Source: an uncultured Clostridia bacterium (lineage in GTDB: Bacteria; Bacillota; Clostridia; Oscillospirales; Oscillospiraceae). From it: a DNA stretch of 18,870 nucleotides. The number at the start of each line of letters is the position of its first letter. Within the stretch, counting starts at the first letter, position 1. The translations under genes were made by a program, and so were the position numbers. The notes under the pieces were generated by a model. That model saw only the letters and a program-made list of their open reading frames with translations. It was not told the origin of the DNA and did not search any database. Positions 1-6,239 of this stretch are shown here, piece by piece. Location: the NCBI GenBank assembly GCA_938049125.1, contig CALICR010000024.1, positions 1 to 18,870 on the forward strand. The letters run 5' to 3'.

Positions 1-828
1 CGGGCCGGTGATGGCGGAGGCCAGCGTGGGCGGGATCCAGATGCGCGGGTTGCGGACGATGTTGCCCATCTGGAGCATGCTGGTGCCGATGCCCTGGGCA
101 ACGAGACCGCCCCAGCGGTTCTCGCGGAAGCTCATGACGGCAAAGCCGATCATCTGGGCGCAGCAGCCCGCCACGGCTGCACCGCCGGCGAGGCCCTGGA
201 GCGACAGGGCGGCGCAGATGGCCGCAGAGCTGATGGGCAGCGTCAGTGCCACGCCGATGATGACGGAGACGAGCATACCCATGAGGAACGGCTCCTGCTC
301 CGTGGCCCACATGATGGCCTTGCCGACGGAGCTGGCCGCCGCGCCGATGGGGGCCGCCACGAGGCTGGCGAAGCCGACGCCCACGAGAATGGTCACGATG
401 GGCGTGACAAGCAGGTCGATGCGCGTCTCCTTGGAGACGAGCTTGCCGCACTCCGAGGCCACGATGACGACGAAATAGACGGCGAGGGGGCCGCCTGCGC
501 CGCCCATGAGGTTCGTGGCGTAGCCCACGGGGATCAGCGAGAACAGCACGAGCATGGGCGCGTGCAGGGCGTAGCCGATGGCCACGGCCATACCGGGGCC
601 GACCATGGCGGAGGCGAACTTTCCCACAGTGTAGCCCGTGTCGCCTACGGTGAACAGGGCCTTCGTCAGGAACGAAATGCCGAGCTGAGTGCCGAGGGTG
701 TCGAGGATCGTGCCCACCAGCAGCGTGCAGAACAGGCCCTGGGCCATGGCGCCGAGGGCGTCAATGCCGTAGCGCTTGCCCGAGAACACGATGTCCTTTT
801 TTTGCAGAATACTTCTTACCTTTCCCAT
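1..828 (-). CDS. PTS sugar transporter subunit IIC, PfoR-like (partial, C-terminus off window)
   Basis: This is the first 276 codons of a very hydrophobic protein, read on the minus strand from an ATG at 828 and open to the window edge. It matches, from family knowledge, the PTS_EIIC_2 / PfoR type of membrane permease domain: repeated Gly/Ala-rich membrane segments, for example around residues 23-45, 62-90 and 95-110, and loops such as LHAPMLVLFSLIPVGYATN and NPRIWIPPTLASAITGP. Members are annotated as sugar-PTS IIC permeases or, in Clostridium perfringens, as the toxin-regulator-like PfoR. The substrate is not predictable, and no IIA or IIB domain lies within the window, so this looks like a stand-alone IIC. 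A purine-rich RBS (AGAGAGAAGGG) sits 7 nt before the ATG. It is divergent from the PIN/NYN gene and has its own promoter at 920-948. The family call is fairly firm; the transport role is inferred. Confidence 0.82.
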   Translation of the reverse strand, partial: MGKVRSILQKKDIVFSGKRYGIDALGAMAQGLFCTLLVGTILDTLGTQLGISFLTKALFTVGDTGYTVGKFASAMVGPGMAVAIGYALHAPMLVLFSLIPVGYATNLMGGAGGPLAVYFVVIVASECGKLVSKETRIDLLVTPIVTILVGVGFASLVAAPIGAAASSVGKAIMWATEQEPFLMGMLVSVIIGVALTLPISSAAICAALSLQGLAGGAAVAGCCAQMIGFAVMSFRENRWGGLVAQGIGTSMLQMGNIVRNPRIWIPPTLASAITGP

Positions 829-919
829 CGGGAATCCCTTCTCTCTTCCTTAGTCGCAATGGGGCCGCGAAGGGGCGGCGCATTGCGCAAAGGGCCGGTT
901 TGCCCAGCTATTGGGGTCC

Positions 920-948
920 AGTATAGCATCCGGGGGCCGGTTTTACAA
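920..948 (-). promoter_or_regulatory. Promoter of the PTS IIC gene
   Basis: On the minus strand, -35 TTGTAA (943-948) is followed after 17 bp by an extended -10, TGC then TATACT (920-925). Transcription would start near 913, giving a leader of about 85 nt. The -35 lies in one arm of a perfect 12-bp inverted repeat (933-944 with 972-983), a possible operator. Confidence 0.6.
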
Positions 949-983
949 GAGGAACGGCGCTTTTTTCGGGAAAAACCGGCCCC
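933..983. repeat. 12-bp perfect inverted repeat at the PTS/PIN divergent promoters
   Basis: GGGGCCGGTTTT at 933-944 is repeated in reverse as AAAACCGGCCCC at 972-983, with 27 bp between. A further direct copy of the core GGGCCGGTT lies at 892-900. One arm overlaps the PTS -35 element. This is the usual layout of a regulator site, but no regulator gene is next to it, so the role is inferred. Confidence 0.5.
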
Positions 984-999
984 GCTGCCGGGCAAATGC

Positions 1000-1028
1000 T
1001 GGACGGCGCGCCGAAACTGTGGTATACT
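1000..1028 (+). promoter_or_regulatory. Promoter of the PIN/NYN-domain gene
   Basis: -35 TGGACG (1000-1005), 17-bp spacer, extended -10 TGG-TATACT (1020-1028). Start would be near 1035, so the mRNA has a leader of about 135 nt. Confidence 0.6.
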
Positions 1029-1034
1029 GGTCCT

Positions 1035-1140
1035 GCCGGAGCACGGGGCTCCGGCCCGTCCGCTCCGGCGGTCCGGCCCGGATCAGGCAGGCCGGACGCG
1101 CAGGCCCGGACGGACACGCGCCTCCGCTCCCCGGCGGAGG
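1035..1140 (+). other. Structured 5' leader with three GC hairpins
   Basis: Three perfect 7-bp stems follow one another: GCCGGAG/CTCCGGC (1035-1041 with 1049-1055), GTCCGGC/GCCGGAC (1071-1077 with 1091-1097) and CCTCCGC/GCGGAGG (1121-1127 with 1134-1140). None is followed by a T-run, so they are not simple terminators. The first begins at about the predicted transcription start. The leader belongs to a likely RNA-binding or RNA-cutting protein, so an autoregulatory site is a reasonable but untested idea. Confidence 0.45.
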
Positions 1141-1168
1141 CTGGCACAAAGGCCACTGAGAAAGGAAT

Positions 1169-2389
1169 GTGGATTTGGCAGTTTATTTGATCGACTACGA
1201 AAACGTCAACACCGACGGGCTCAACGGCATCTCCCGGCTGTCCGCCGAGGACACGGTCATCATTTTCTACAGCGAGAATGCGGACCGCATGACCTTCGGC
1301 CTGCACCGGCGGCTCAACGAGTCCAAGGCGACCATCGATATCCGCAAGGTGGACGTCGGCGGCAGCAATGCGCTGGATTTCCAGCTTGGGACCTACCTGG
1401 GGTACCTGATCGCCCTGGATCGGGAACAGCAGTACAACATCGTCAGCAATGACCGCGGCTATAAGCACGTGGCCAACTTCTGGAACAAGCAGAAGGCCCA
1501 GGTCCGGCTGATCCCGGAGATCTCCGTGGCCCGTCCGGAGCAGCCCCGTGCGGAGCAGACGCGGCTCGAGCCCGCCAGAACGGAACCGGCGCCCCCGGTC
1601 CTGGCCGCCACGGCCCAGCCGGTGCAGCAGGCGAAGGAGACCGGGAAGCCGCAGCAGGCCCCGGCGGTCCAGCCCGTCCCGGCGGAAGAGCCGAAGGCGG
1701 AAGAGCCGAAGCGGCCCGCGGCCTCGGTCCTCCCGGCGGAGCAGCCCGCGGCTCCCGCGCCCGTGATCCCTGCCGCCCCTGCGGCGGAGCCGGTGCAGAA
1801 GCAGCTGGAGCCGGCCAAGGAGGCTGAGCCGGACAAGCGTGCCCTCACGTCCCGCAGCCGGAAGCGCTCCGCGCCCGGCGCCTCGACGGTCAAGCCTGCG
1901 CCGAAGCCGGGGCAGAGTGCCCCCAAGGCCGCGGCCGCCGCGCCGAAGCCGGAGCAGCCCGCCGCGCCCGCCCCGAAGCTCGCCGAACCAGCAGTCAAGG
2001 CCGAAGCACCTGCGGAAAAGCCCGCGGCCCCCAAGGCACCGGAGCAGCCCGCAGCGGAGCCTGCCCAAAAGGCGGCGGAGCAGTCCGCACCCAAGGCTTC
2101 CAGGCCCGCGGCCAAGAAGCCCGCGGCCAAGCAGGCCCCGAAGGCGGAGAAGAAGCCCGAGGCAAAGGCGGAGCAGGCGGAAGCGCCTGCGGCGAAGAAG
2201 CTTGCCCCCGGCGCACTGGCGGGCATCCTGCCGGAGCCTGCGGAGGCGGAGCTCGTGGAGGGCTTCATTGAGAAGTACAAGACGAAGCAGGGCCTTAACA
2301 ACGCGTTGGTCCGGAAGTTCGGCAATGCCCGGGGCGGTGAGCTGTACCAGAAGCTCAAGCCCCTCATCGCGGATAAGAAGGGCTGCTGA
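1169..2389 (+). CDS. PIN/NYN-like domain protein with long Ala/Pro/Lys-rich linker
   Basis: Residues 1-118 form a PIN-like (NYN-type) nuclease fold. Conserved acidic motifs are visible at LIDYENV (7-13), SNALDFQLG (66-74) and IVSNDRGY (91-98), matching the metal-binding Asp positions of this fold. Residues about 121-344 are low complexity, made of Ala, Pro, Glu and Lys in EQPAAPAPK-like repeats, turning Lys-rich (AAKKPAAKQAPKAEKK) toward the end, much like a histone H1 tail. Residues 345-406 form a compact C-terminal domain (TKQGLNNALVRKFGN, GGELYQKLKPLI) that I recognise as recurring in Firmicute PIN-like proteins. Likely role: a single-strand RNA or structure-specific nuclease, inferred from the fold only. 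Start: GTG 1169 is only 2 nt after AAAGGA; TTG 1175 is in frame, 8 nt after the same site, and may be the true start (MAVYLIDYEN). Confidence 0.75.
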   Translation: MDLAVYLIDYENVNTDGLNGISRLSAEDTVIIFYSENADRMTFGLHRRLNESKATIDIRKVDVGGSNALDFQLGTYLGYLIALDREQQYNIVSNDRGYKHVANFWNKQKAQVRLIPEISVARPEQPRAEQTRLEPARTEPAPPVLAATAQPVQQAKETGKPQQAPAVQPVPAEEPKAEEPKRPAASVLPAEQPAAPAPVIPAAPAAEPVQKQLEPAKEAEPDKRALTSRSRKRSAPGASTVKPAPKPGQSAPKAAAAAPKPEQPAAPAPKLAEPAVKAEAPAEKPAAPKAPEQPAAEPAQKAAEQSAPKASRPAAKKPAAKQAPKAEKKPEAKAEQAEAPAAKKLAPGALAGILPEPAEAELVEGFIEKYKTKQGLNNALVRKFGNARGGELYQKLKPLIADKKGC

Positions 2390-2416
2390 CCCAAGCGGAA
2401 CACCAGGCAAAGCGGA

Positions 2417-2448
2417 TCGCCCGCCGGGACCTCCCGGCGGGCGATTTT
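2417..2448 (+). terminator. Intrinsic terminator after the PIN/NYN gene
   Basis: A perfect 12-bp stem (TCGCCCGCCGGG, 2417-2428, with 2433-2444), a 4-nt loop ACCT and a short TTTT tail at 2445-2448. It lies 27 nt after the stop codon, between two convergent genes. Confidence 0.85.
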
Positions 2449-2489
2449 CCGTATGTTTTACCGCGCGGCAGCCCTTTGCGGGCCACGGG

Positions 2490-3875
2490 TCAGCGGGGCT
2501 GCTGCATGGCTGTGGGACGGAGGTCCGGCGGGATCGGGGGCTGATAGCCCGCGGGGCCGGTGCGCCGCCGCAGCTCGGCCCAGGCGGCCTCCAGAAGGTC
2601 GGGGCGGACGAACAGCTCCGCCGCCGCTGCACCTAAAATTTTCGACGTGTAGCGCATCCGGCGGTGGGCCAGGGGCAGCTTGCCCTGGGCGACCATCTGC
2701 CAGGAGTGGCCCGGCGTGCCCTTGACCACTGTGGCGACGTGGATCTGTGCCGTGGGGCAGACCCAGCTCACGTCGCCCACGTCCGTGGAGCTGCACCGCA
2801 GCGGCTCCTCCTCGTGGTAGGGGTTGACGCCCCGGAAGATCGGCTCCTCGGGGTCCGCATCGGGGACGCCCACGAGAGAGCCCTTCGTCAGCGCCCGGGC
2901 GTAGCGCAGGTCCTCCTCCGTCGGCTCCGGCGGCGCGAAGCGGTCCAGCTTTTCCTGGAGCAGCCGCTGGAGCGCCGTGTTCGGCACCGTGTTGGAGCAG
3001 GCCTTGAGGAAGATATGGTGTTCCTTCGTGCCGGTCATCAGCGCCGCGCCCGCGGCGATGTCGCAGATCCGGCTGTAGAGCTCCTGCACCGTGTGGTTGT
3101 CCTCGCCGCGGATGAGGTAGATCTCCTCGGCATGGGGCTGGACCACGTTGGGGGAGAAGCCGCCGCTGTCCGTCAGGGCGTAGTGAATGCGGGCAGAGTC
3201 GGGCATATGCTCCCGCAGGAACTGGACGCCGATGTTCATGAGCTCCGCCGCGTCCAGGGCGCTGCGGCCTGCGCAGGGGGCCTCCGCCGCGTGGGAGGCG
3301 ACGCCGTCGAAGCAGAAGCGGACCTGGCAGTTGGCCAGGGTCCGGAGCGTCCGGACGCCGGTGTGGTCCTCGGGGTGCCAGGTGAGGGCCGCGTCCAGCT
3401 GGTCGAAGACGCCGTCCCGGGCCATGAAGCTCTTGCCTGAGCCGCCCTCCTCGCCGGGGCAGCCGAAGAAGATGACGGTGCCGGGGGTGCCGCTGGTGCG
3501 CAGGAACTCCTTGACGGCGATGGCCGCGCCGAGGGCGGCGACGCCCAGCAGATTGTGACCGCAGCCGTGGCCGCAGGGCTTGCCGTCGGGCTGCGGCTCC
3601 AGCGCACCGGAGACCTGTCCGAGGCCGCTGAGGGCGTCGAATTCGCCCAGCAGGCCGATGACGGGCTTGCCGCTGCCGTAGGAGCCGGAGAAGGCGGTTG
3701 CAATGCCTGCAAGGTTCTCTGTTACGGTGAAGCCCTCGGCCCGGAGCACCTCGCAGTACCGGGCGGCGGAGGCGTACTCCGTGAAGGCGGTCTCCGGGTG
3801 GTCCCAGATGTAGTCGGCCAGCCCGTCGAGCAGACTGCTTTTTTCGTCGATGATGCGCAGAAACGCTTCGTCCAT
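2490..3875 (-). CDS. M20-family amidohydrolase, AbgB-like
   Basis: This 461-residue zinc hydrolase belongs to the M20D amidohydrolase group and most resembles p-aminobenzoyl-glutamate hydrolase subunit B (AbgB). Visible motifs are GHGCGHN (102-108, metal site), the catalytic EE in GEEGGSGK (141-148), SHAAEAP in the lid/dimer region (194-200), TDVGDVSW (364-371) and GTPGHS (386-391, C-terminal metal His). Such enzymes cleave N-acyl or N-aryl amino acids. AbgB normally works with AbgA and the AbgT transporter, and neither is present here, so the substrate is open. The start is ATG 3875 with GGAGG 7 nt upstream; an in-frame ATG at 3947 would add 24 residues with no RBS and would run across the promoter. 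It has its own promoter at 3904-3932. Confidence 0.88.
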   Translation of the reverse strand: MDEAFLRIIDEKSSLLDGLADYIWDHPETAFTEYASAARYCEVLRAEGFTVTENLAGIATAFSGSYGSGKPVIGLLGEFDALSGLGQVSGALEPQPDGKPCGHGCGHNLLGVAALGAAIAVKEFLRTSGTPGTVIFFGCPGEEGGSGKSFMARDGVFDQLDAALTWHPEDHTGVRTLRTLANCQVRFCFDGVASHAAEAPCAGRSALDAAELMNIGVQFLREHMPDSARIHYALTDSGGFSPNVVQPHAEEIYLIRGEDNHTVQELYSRICDIAAGAALMTGTKEHHIFLKACSNTVPNTALQRLLQEKLDRFAPPEPTEEDLRYARALTKGSLVGVPDADPEEPIFRGVNPYHEEEPLRCSSTDVGDVSWVCPTAQIHVATVVKGTPGHSWQMVAQGKLPLAHRRMRYTSKILGAAAAELFVRPDLLEAAWAELRRRTGPAGYQPPIPPDLRPTAMQQPR

Positions 3876-3903
3876 GGCGGTTCCTCCCTCGCTTTTTTTC
3901 TTC

Positions 3904-3932
3904 ATTATAGGGGTGCGGCGGTCCGGCGGCAA
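3904..3932 (-). promoter_or_regulatory. Promoter of the M20 amidohydrolase gene
   Basis: On the minus strand, -35 TTGCCG (3927-3932), 17-bp spacer and a consensus -10 TATAAT (3904-3909). It lies about 30 nt before the start codon. Confidence 0.65.
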
Positions 3933-3966
3933 GGCGCTTTGGGGCAAAGCGGGAAAGTTCCGCCGG
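3923..3966 (-). terminator. Nested GC hairpin after the MBL-fold gene (weak terminator?)
   Basis: Just past the stop codon at 3975, CCGGCGG/CCGCCGG arms (3923-3929 with 3960-3966) enclose a second perfect stem CGCTTTG/CAAAGCG (3935-3941 with 3945-3951). There is no T-run, so termination would be inefficient. The outer arm overlaps the -35 region of the downstream gene. Confidence 0.35.
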
Positions 3967-3974
3967 TTTTGCGC

Positions 3975-4667
3975 TCACTCCAGCGTGACCGCGTCGCCGC
4001 AGGTGCAGAGCGCCGTAACGAGCCGGTCCCGGTAGGGCGCGGTGCAGTCCGCCTCAGCCACCTTGGCCGGGATGGAGCGCAGGTTCCAGAAGTGCATGGG
4101 GACCGCGTGACGGATGTCCCCATGGCGCATCAGCCAGTCGAGGCCCAGGAGCCAGCCCTCGCGCTGGCGCGGGTCCGCGTGGAGGAAGGCGAGGTTGATG
4201 GGCTGCGCGGCGATGCGCTTCGCCTGGGCGAGAAAGGCGCGCTCCATGTCCGGATTCCAGGGGTCCGGCTCCCCGGGCCAGTACCACCAGCCGAGGTCCC
4301 CGGCGTGGTAGATGCTGTGCCCGTCGATGCGGACGAGAAAGGCGACGCCCTCATCCGTGGAAGGGAAGGTCTCCAGCGTCAGCGTCCCGTCCGAGAACGT
4401 CTCGCCGCCGGAGAAGACCCGGGCGTCCTTTCTGGTCGGAACGCCGCTGCCGAGAAAATACCGGGTCTCCGGAAGATTCCAGATCTCCTCGCAGTAGTGG
4501 TCCCGGTGGGCGTGGGAGACGAAAACCAGCGGTGCGCGCCCCCGGAGCAGGCCGGGCAGCAGCGCCTCCGCCCGGGCGGCGCAGCGCCGCGGCGCGTAGT
4601 CGAAGAGCAGGATGTGCGCGCCGGTGTCCACGGCGAAGCCACAGTGGCCGAGAAAAGTGATCTGCAT
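3975..4667 (-). CDS. MBL-fold metallohydrolase
   Basis: This 230-residue protein has the metallo-beta-lactamase fold. The HxHxDH metal motif is seen as HAHRDH (52-57), with further ligands H121 and D124 in YHAGDLGWW and H192 in MHFWN. It starts with the short beta-strand MQITFLGHCGF, typical of small single-domain members (Lactamase_B_3 / UlaG-like). There is no added RNase J, flavodoxin or rhodanese domain. The fold covers many hydrolases, so the substrate cannot be named. The start ATG 4667 is set by AAGGAGG 8 nt upstream. It is divergent from trmB, with promoters back to back. Confidence 0.85.
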   Translation of the reverse strand: MQITFLGHCGFAVDTGAHILLFDYAPRRCAARAEALLPGLLRGRAPLVFVSHAHRDHYCEEIWNLPETRYFLGSGVPTRKDARVFSGGETFSDGTLTLETFPSTDEGVAFLVRIDGHSIYHAGDLGWWYWPGEPDPWNPDMERAFLAQAKRIAAQPINLAFLHADPRQREGWLLGLDWLMRHGDIRHAVPMHFWNLRSIPAKVAEADCTAPYRDRLVTALCTCGDAVTLE

Positions 4668-4689
4668 GAAAGCCGCCTCCTTTTCCCCT

Positions 4690-4718
4690 ATTATTTTCGA
4701 TGGAGCCGCCGTTGTCAA
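4690..4718 (-). promoter_or_regulatory. Promoter of the MBL-fold gene
   Basis: On the minus strand, consensus -35 TTGACA (4713-4718), 17-bp spacer, -10 AATAAT (4690-4695). This is one of the strongest promoters in the window. The leader is short, with the start near 4683. Confidence 0.75.
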
Positions 4719-4733
4719 GGAGGAGATTCCCGC

Positions 4734-4762
4734 TTTACGGCGGGGCCGCCGTCTGCTATAAT
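4734..4762 (+). promoter_or_regulatory. Promoter of trmB
   Basis: -35 TTTACG (4734-4739), 17-bp spacer and an extended consensus -10, TGC-TATAAT (4754-4762). Transcription would start near 4769, which rules against the in-frame TTG at 4771 as the start codon. Confidence 0.75.
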
Positions 4763-4791
4763 AGGGGAAATTGCGAAACGAGGGAACCGAC

Positions 4792-5502
4792 ATGAGAATG
4801 AGAAAAAAGCCGAATCTCCACCCGAGAATGGAGCGCTGCGAGGCCGTCTGGGTCCGGGACCCCCAGGCCATGCAGGGCCGTTGGCGGGAACGGATGCCCG
4901 AGGCGAAGGAGCTGCACGTCGAGGTGGGCTGCGGCAAGGGCAAGTTCACCGTGGAGCTGGCCAAGGCCCGGCCTGACATCCTGCTGGTGGCCATCGAGAA
5001 GGTACCGGACGCCCTGGTGGTGGCCATGGAGCTGGCGCTCCGGGAGGGCGTGCGCAATGTGCTTTTCCTCTCCGAGGACGCGGAGAACCTCTGCGACATC
5101 TTCGGCTACGGCGAGGTGGACCGGATCTATCTCAACTTCTGCGACCCCTGGCCGCGCAAGAAGAACGCCAAGCGCCGCCTGACCTACCACACCTTCCTGC
5201 GCCGCTACGCCTGGATCCTCCGGGACGGCGGGCAGATCGACTTCAAGACGGACAACGAGAAGCTCTTCGCCTTCTCCCTGGAGGAGTTTGCCGCCAGCGG
5301 CTACCGGCTGGACCATGTGACGGACGACCTCCACGCAAACGGCCCCCAGGGCATCATGACGGGCTACGAGGAGAAGTTCTACGAGTTGGGCACGCCCATC
5401 CACCGCTGCGAGGCCGTGGTCCTGGAGCGCCCCGCCGAGGCCGACGTCCCGCCCAAGCCCGGTATCCCGCCGGAGGCGGCCCCGGAGCCGGAAGCGGAAT
5501 AA
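4792..5502 (+). CDS. trmB: tRNA (guanine-N7)-methyltransferase TrmB
   Basis: TrmB methylates N7 of G46 in the tRNA variable loop using S-adenosylmethionine. Visible motifs are the SAM-binding VEVGCGKGKF (43-52) and VAIEK (66-70), the family signature NFCDPWPRKKNAKRRL (115-130), FKTDN (151-155) and the C-terminal TGYEEKF (190-196). The 236-residue length is slightly above usual because of a Pro/Glu-rich tail after about residue 214 (PAEADVPPKPGIPPEAAPEP). The start is ATG 4792, with GAGGG 7 nt upstream; the TTG at 4771 is at the predicted transcription start and would be leaderless. It appears monocistronic, with its own promoter and a bidirectional terminator behind it. Confidence 0.96.
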   Translation: MRMRKKPNLHPRMERCEAVWVRDPQAMQGRWRERMPEAKELHVEVGCGKGKFTVELAKARPDILLVAIEKVPDALVVAMELALREGVRNVLFLSEDAENLCDIFGYGEVDRIYLNFCDPWPRKKNAKRRLTYHTFLRRYAWILRDGGQIDFKTDNEKLFAFSLEEFAASGYRLDHVTDDLHANGPQGIMTGYEEKFYELGTPIHRCEAVVLERPAEADVPPKPGIPPEAAPEPEAE

Positions 5503-5518
5503 GCCCGGCGCACAGAGA

Positions 5519-5557
5519 AAAAAGCAGACACGCACGAAAGCTGCGTGTCTGCTTTTT
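5519..5557. terminator. Bidirectional terminator between trmB and ung
   Basis: An 11-bp stem GCAGACACGCA/TGCGTGTCTGC (5524-5534 with 5542-5552) with a 7-nt loop, flanked by an A-run (5518-5523) and a T-run (5553-5557). It can therefore end both the trmB transcript and the convergent ung transcript. Confidence 0.9.
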
Positions 5558-5563
5558 GTGCCG

Positions 5564-6229
5564 TCACCACGCGATGGGCGCTTCGCCGTGGGCGGTGAGG
5601 AAGGCGTTGATCTGCGAGAAGGGGCGGCTGCCGAAGAAGCCGCGGTAGGCGGAGAGGGGACTGGGGTGCGGCCCCGCGAGCACGAGCCGCGGCGCGGTGC
5701 TTTGGAGCAGCGGCGCTTTTTTCTGGGCCTGGGCACCCCAGAGGACGGCGGCGATGGGCTGGGGCAGCGCCGATGCTGCCCGGAGCACCGCGTCCGTAAA
5801 GGTCTGCCAGCCGAAGCGGCTGTGGCTGTTGGCTTTGCCGCGCTCCACGGTCAGCACCGTGTTGAGCAGCAGCACGCCCTGCTCCGCCCAGCGGCGGAGG
5901 TCGCCGGAGGTGCTGGGCGGAATACCCAAATCGGATTCCCGTTCCTTGTAGATGTTCACAAGGGAGGGCGGCAGCTTTGTGCTCTCCCGCACGGAGAAGG
6001 CGAGGCCGTGGGCCTGGCCCGGCTCGTGATAGGGGTCCTGGCCCAGCAGGATGACCCGGACGCGGCCCGGCGGCGTCAGGGCGAAGGCGGCAAAGCGCTC
6101 CGCCGGGGGCGGATAGACCTCGGCGGTCCGGTCCGCCTCGTCCACGGCGGCGCAGAGCGCGGCCCAGTAGGGCCGGTCAAATTCTGCCTGAAGCAGCGGG
6201 CGCCAGGCGCCCAGGGCGGAAGTATCCAT
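5564..6229 (-). CDS. ung: Uracil-DNA glycosylase, family 1
   Basis: Ung removes uracil from DNA, starting base-excision repair after cytosine deamination or dUMP incorporation. All family-1 signatures are present: GQDPYH (63-68, catalytic Asp65), LLNTVLTV (121-128, Asn123 for uracil recognition) and HPSPLSAYRGFFG (188-200, catalytic His188 and the DNA-intercalating loop). The 221-residue length is normal. The start ATG 6229 has GGAGG 5 nt upstream; that RBS lies directly behind the queH stop codon, with only 10 nt between the genes, so the two are surely co-transcribed. It is the last gene of the phosphatase-queH-ung operon. Confidence 0.97.
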   Translation of the reverse strand: MDTSALGAWRPLLQAEFDRPYWAALCAAVDEADRTAEVYPPPAERFAAFALTPPGRVRVILLGQDPYHEPGQAHGLAFSVRESTKLPPSLVNIYKERESDLGIPPSTSGDLRRWAEQGVLLLNTVLTVERGKANSHSRFGWQTFTDAVLRAASALPQPIAAVLWGAQAQKKAPLLQSTAPRLVLAGPHPSPLSAYRGFFGSRPFSQINAFLTAHGEAPIAW

Positions 6230-6239
6230 GGCGGCCTCC

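Larger units (their letters stand above)
829..1168. other. Divergent intergenic region, 340 bp
   Basis: This gap between the PTS IIC and PIN/NYN genes holds no convincing gene. It contains two divergent promoters (920-948 minus, 1000-1028 plus), a 12-bp inverted repeat (933-983), and the PIN/NYN leader with three GC hairpins (1035-1140). The two -10 regions are close to mirror images: minus-strand TATACTGGACC (915-925) and plus-strand TATACTGGTCC (1023-1033). Confidence 0.7.
4682..4770. repeat. Symmetrical inverted repeats spanning two divergent promoters
   Basis: A perfect 13-bp inverted repeat, TTTCCCCTATTAT (4682-4694) and ATAATAGGGGAAA (4758-4770), covers the -10 to +1 zone of both divergent promoters. 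Inside it lies a 7-bp pair, CCGCCGT (4706-4712) and ACGGCGG (4737-4743). The two repeats and the two -35 elements share almost the same centre, near 4725. It may be a shared operator or only mirrored core promoters. Confidence 0.6.

Noticed and set aside
1..1452. Plus-strand open frames at 8-478 and 562-1452
   Set aside because: They are antisense to the PTS IIC gene or run through its promoter region and the PIN/NYN leader. No RBS or domain supports them.
1621..2210. Repeats in the PIN/NYN linker as a DNA repeat element
   Set aside because: The repetition follows the Ala/Pro/Lys/Glu codon pattern of the protein, is imperfect, and keeps the reading frame throughout.
908..2632. A 574-codon open frame on the minus strand, and 314- and 265-codon frames, across the PIN/NYN gene
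   Set aside because: They lie antisense or out of frame to a gene with a recognisable fold, promoter and terminator. Their Arg/Leu/Gly- or Ser/Arg-rich products are the expected shadows of GC-rich Ala/Pro/Lys codons.
4771..4791. TTG at 4771 as the trmB start
   Set aside because: It coincides with the predicted transcription start and has no RBS; ATG 4792 has GAGGG at 7 nt.
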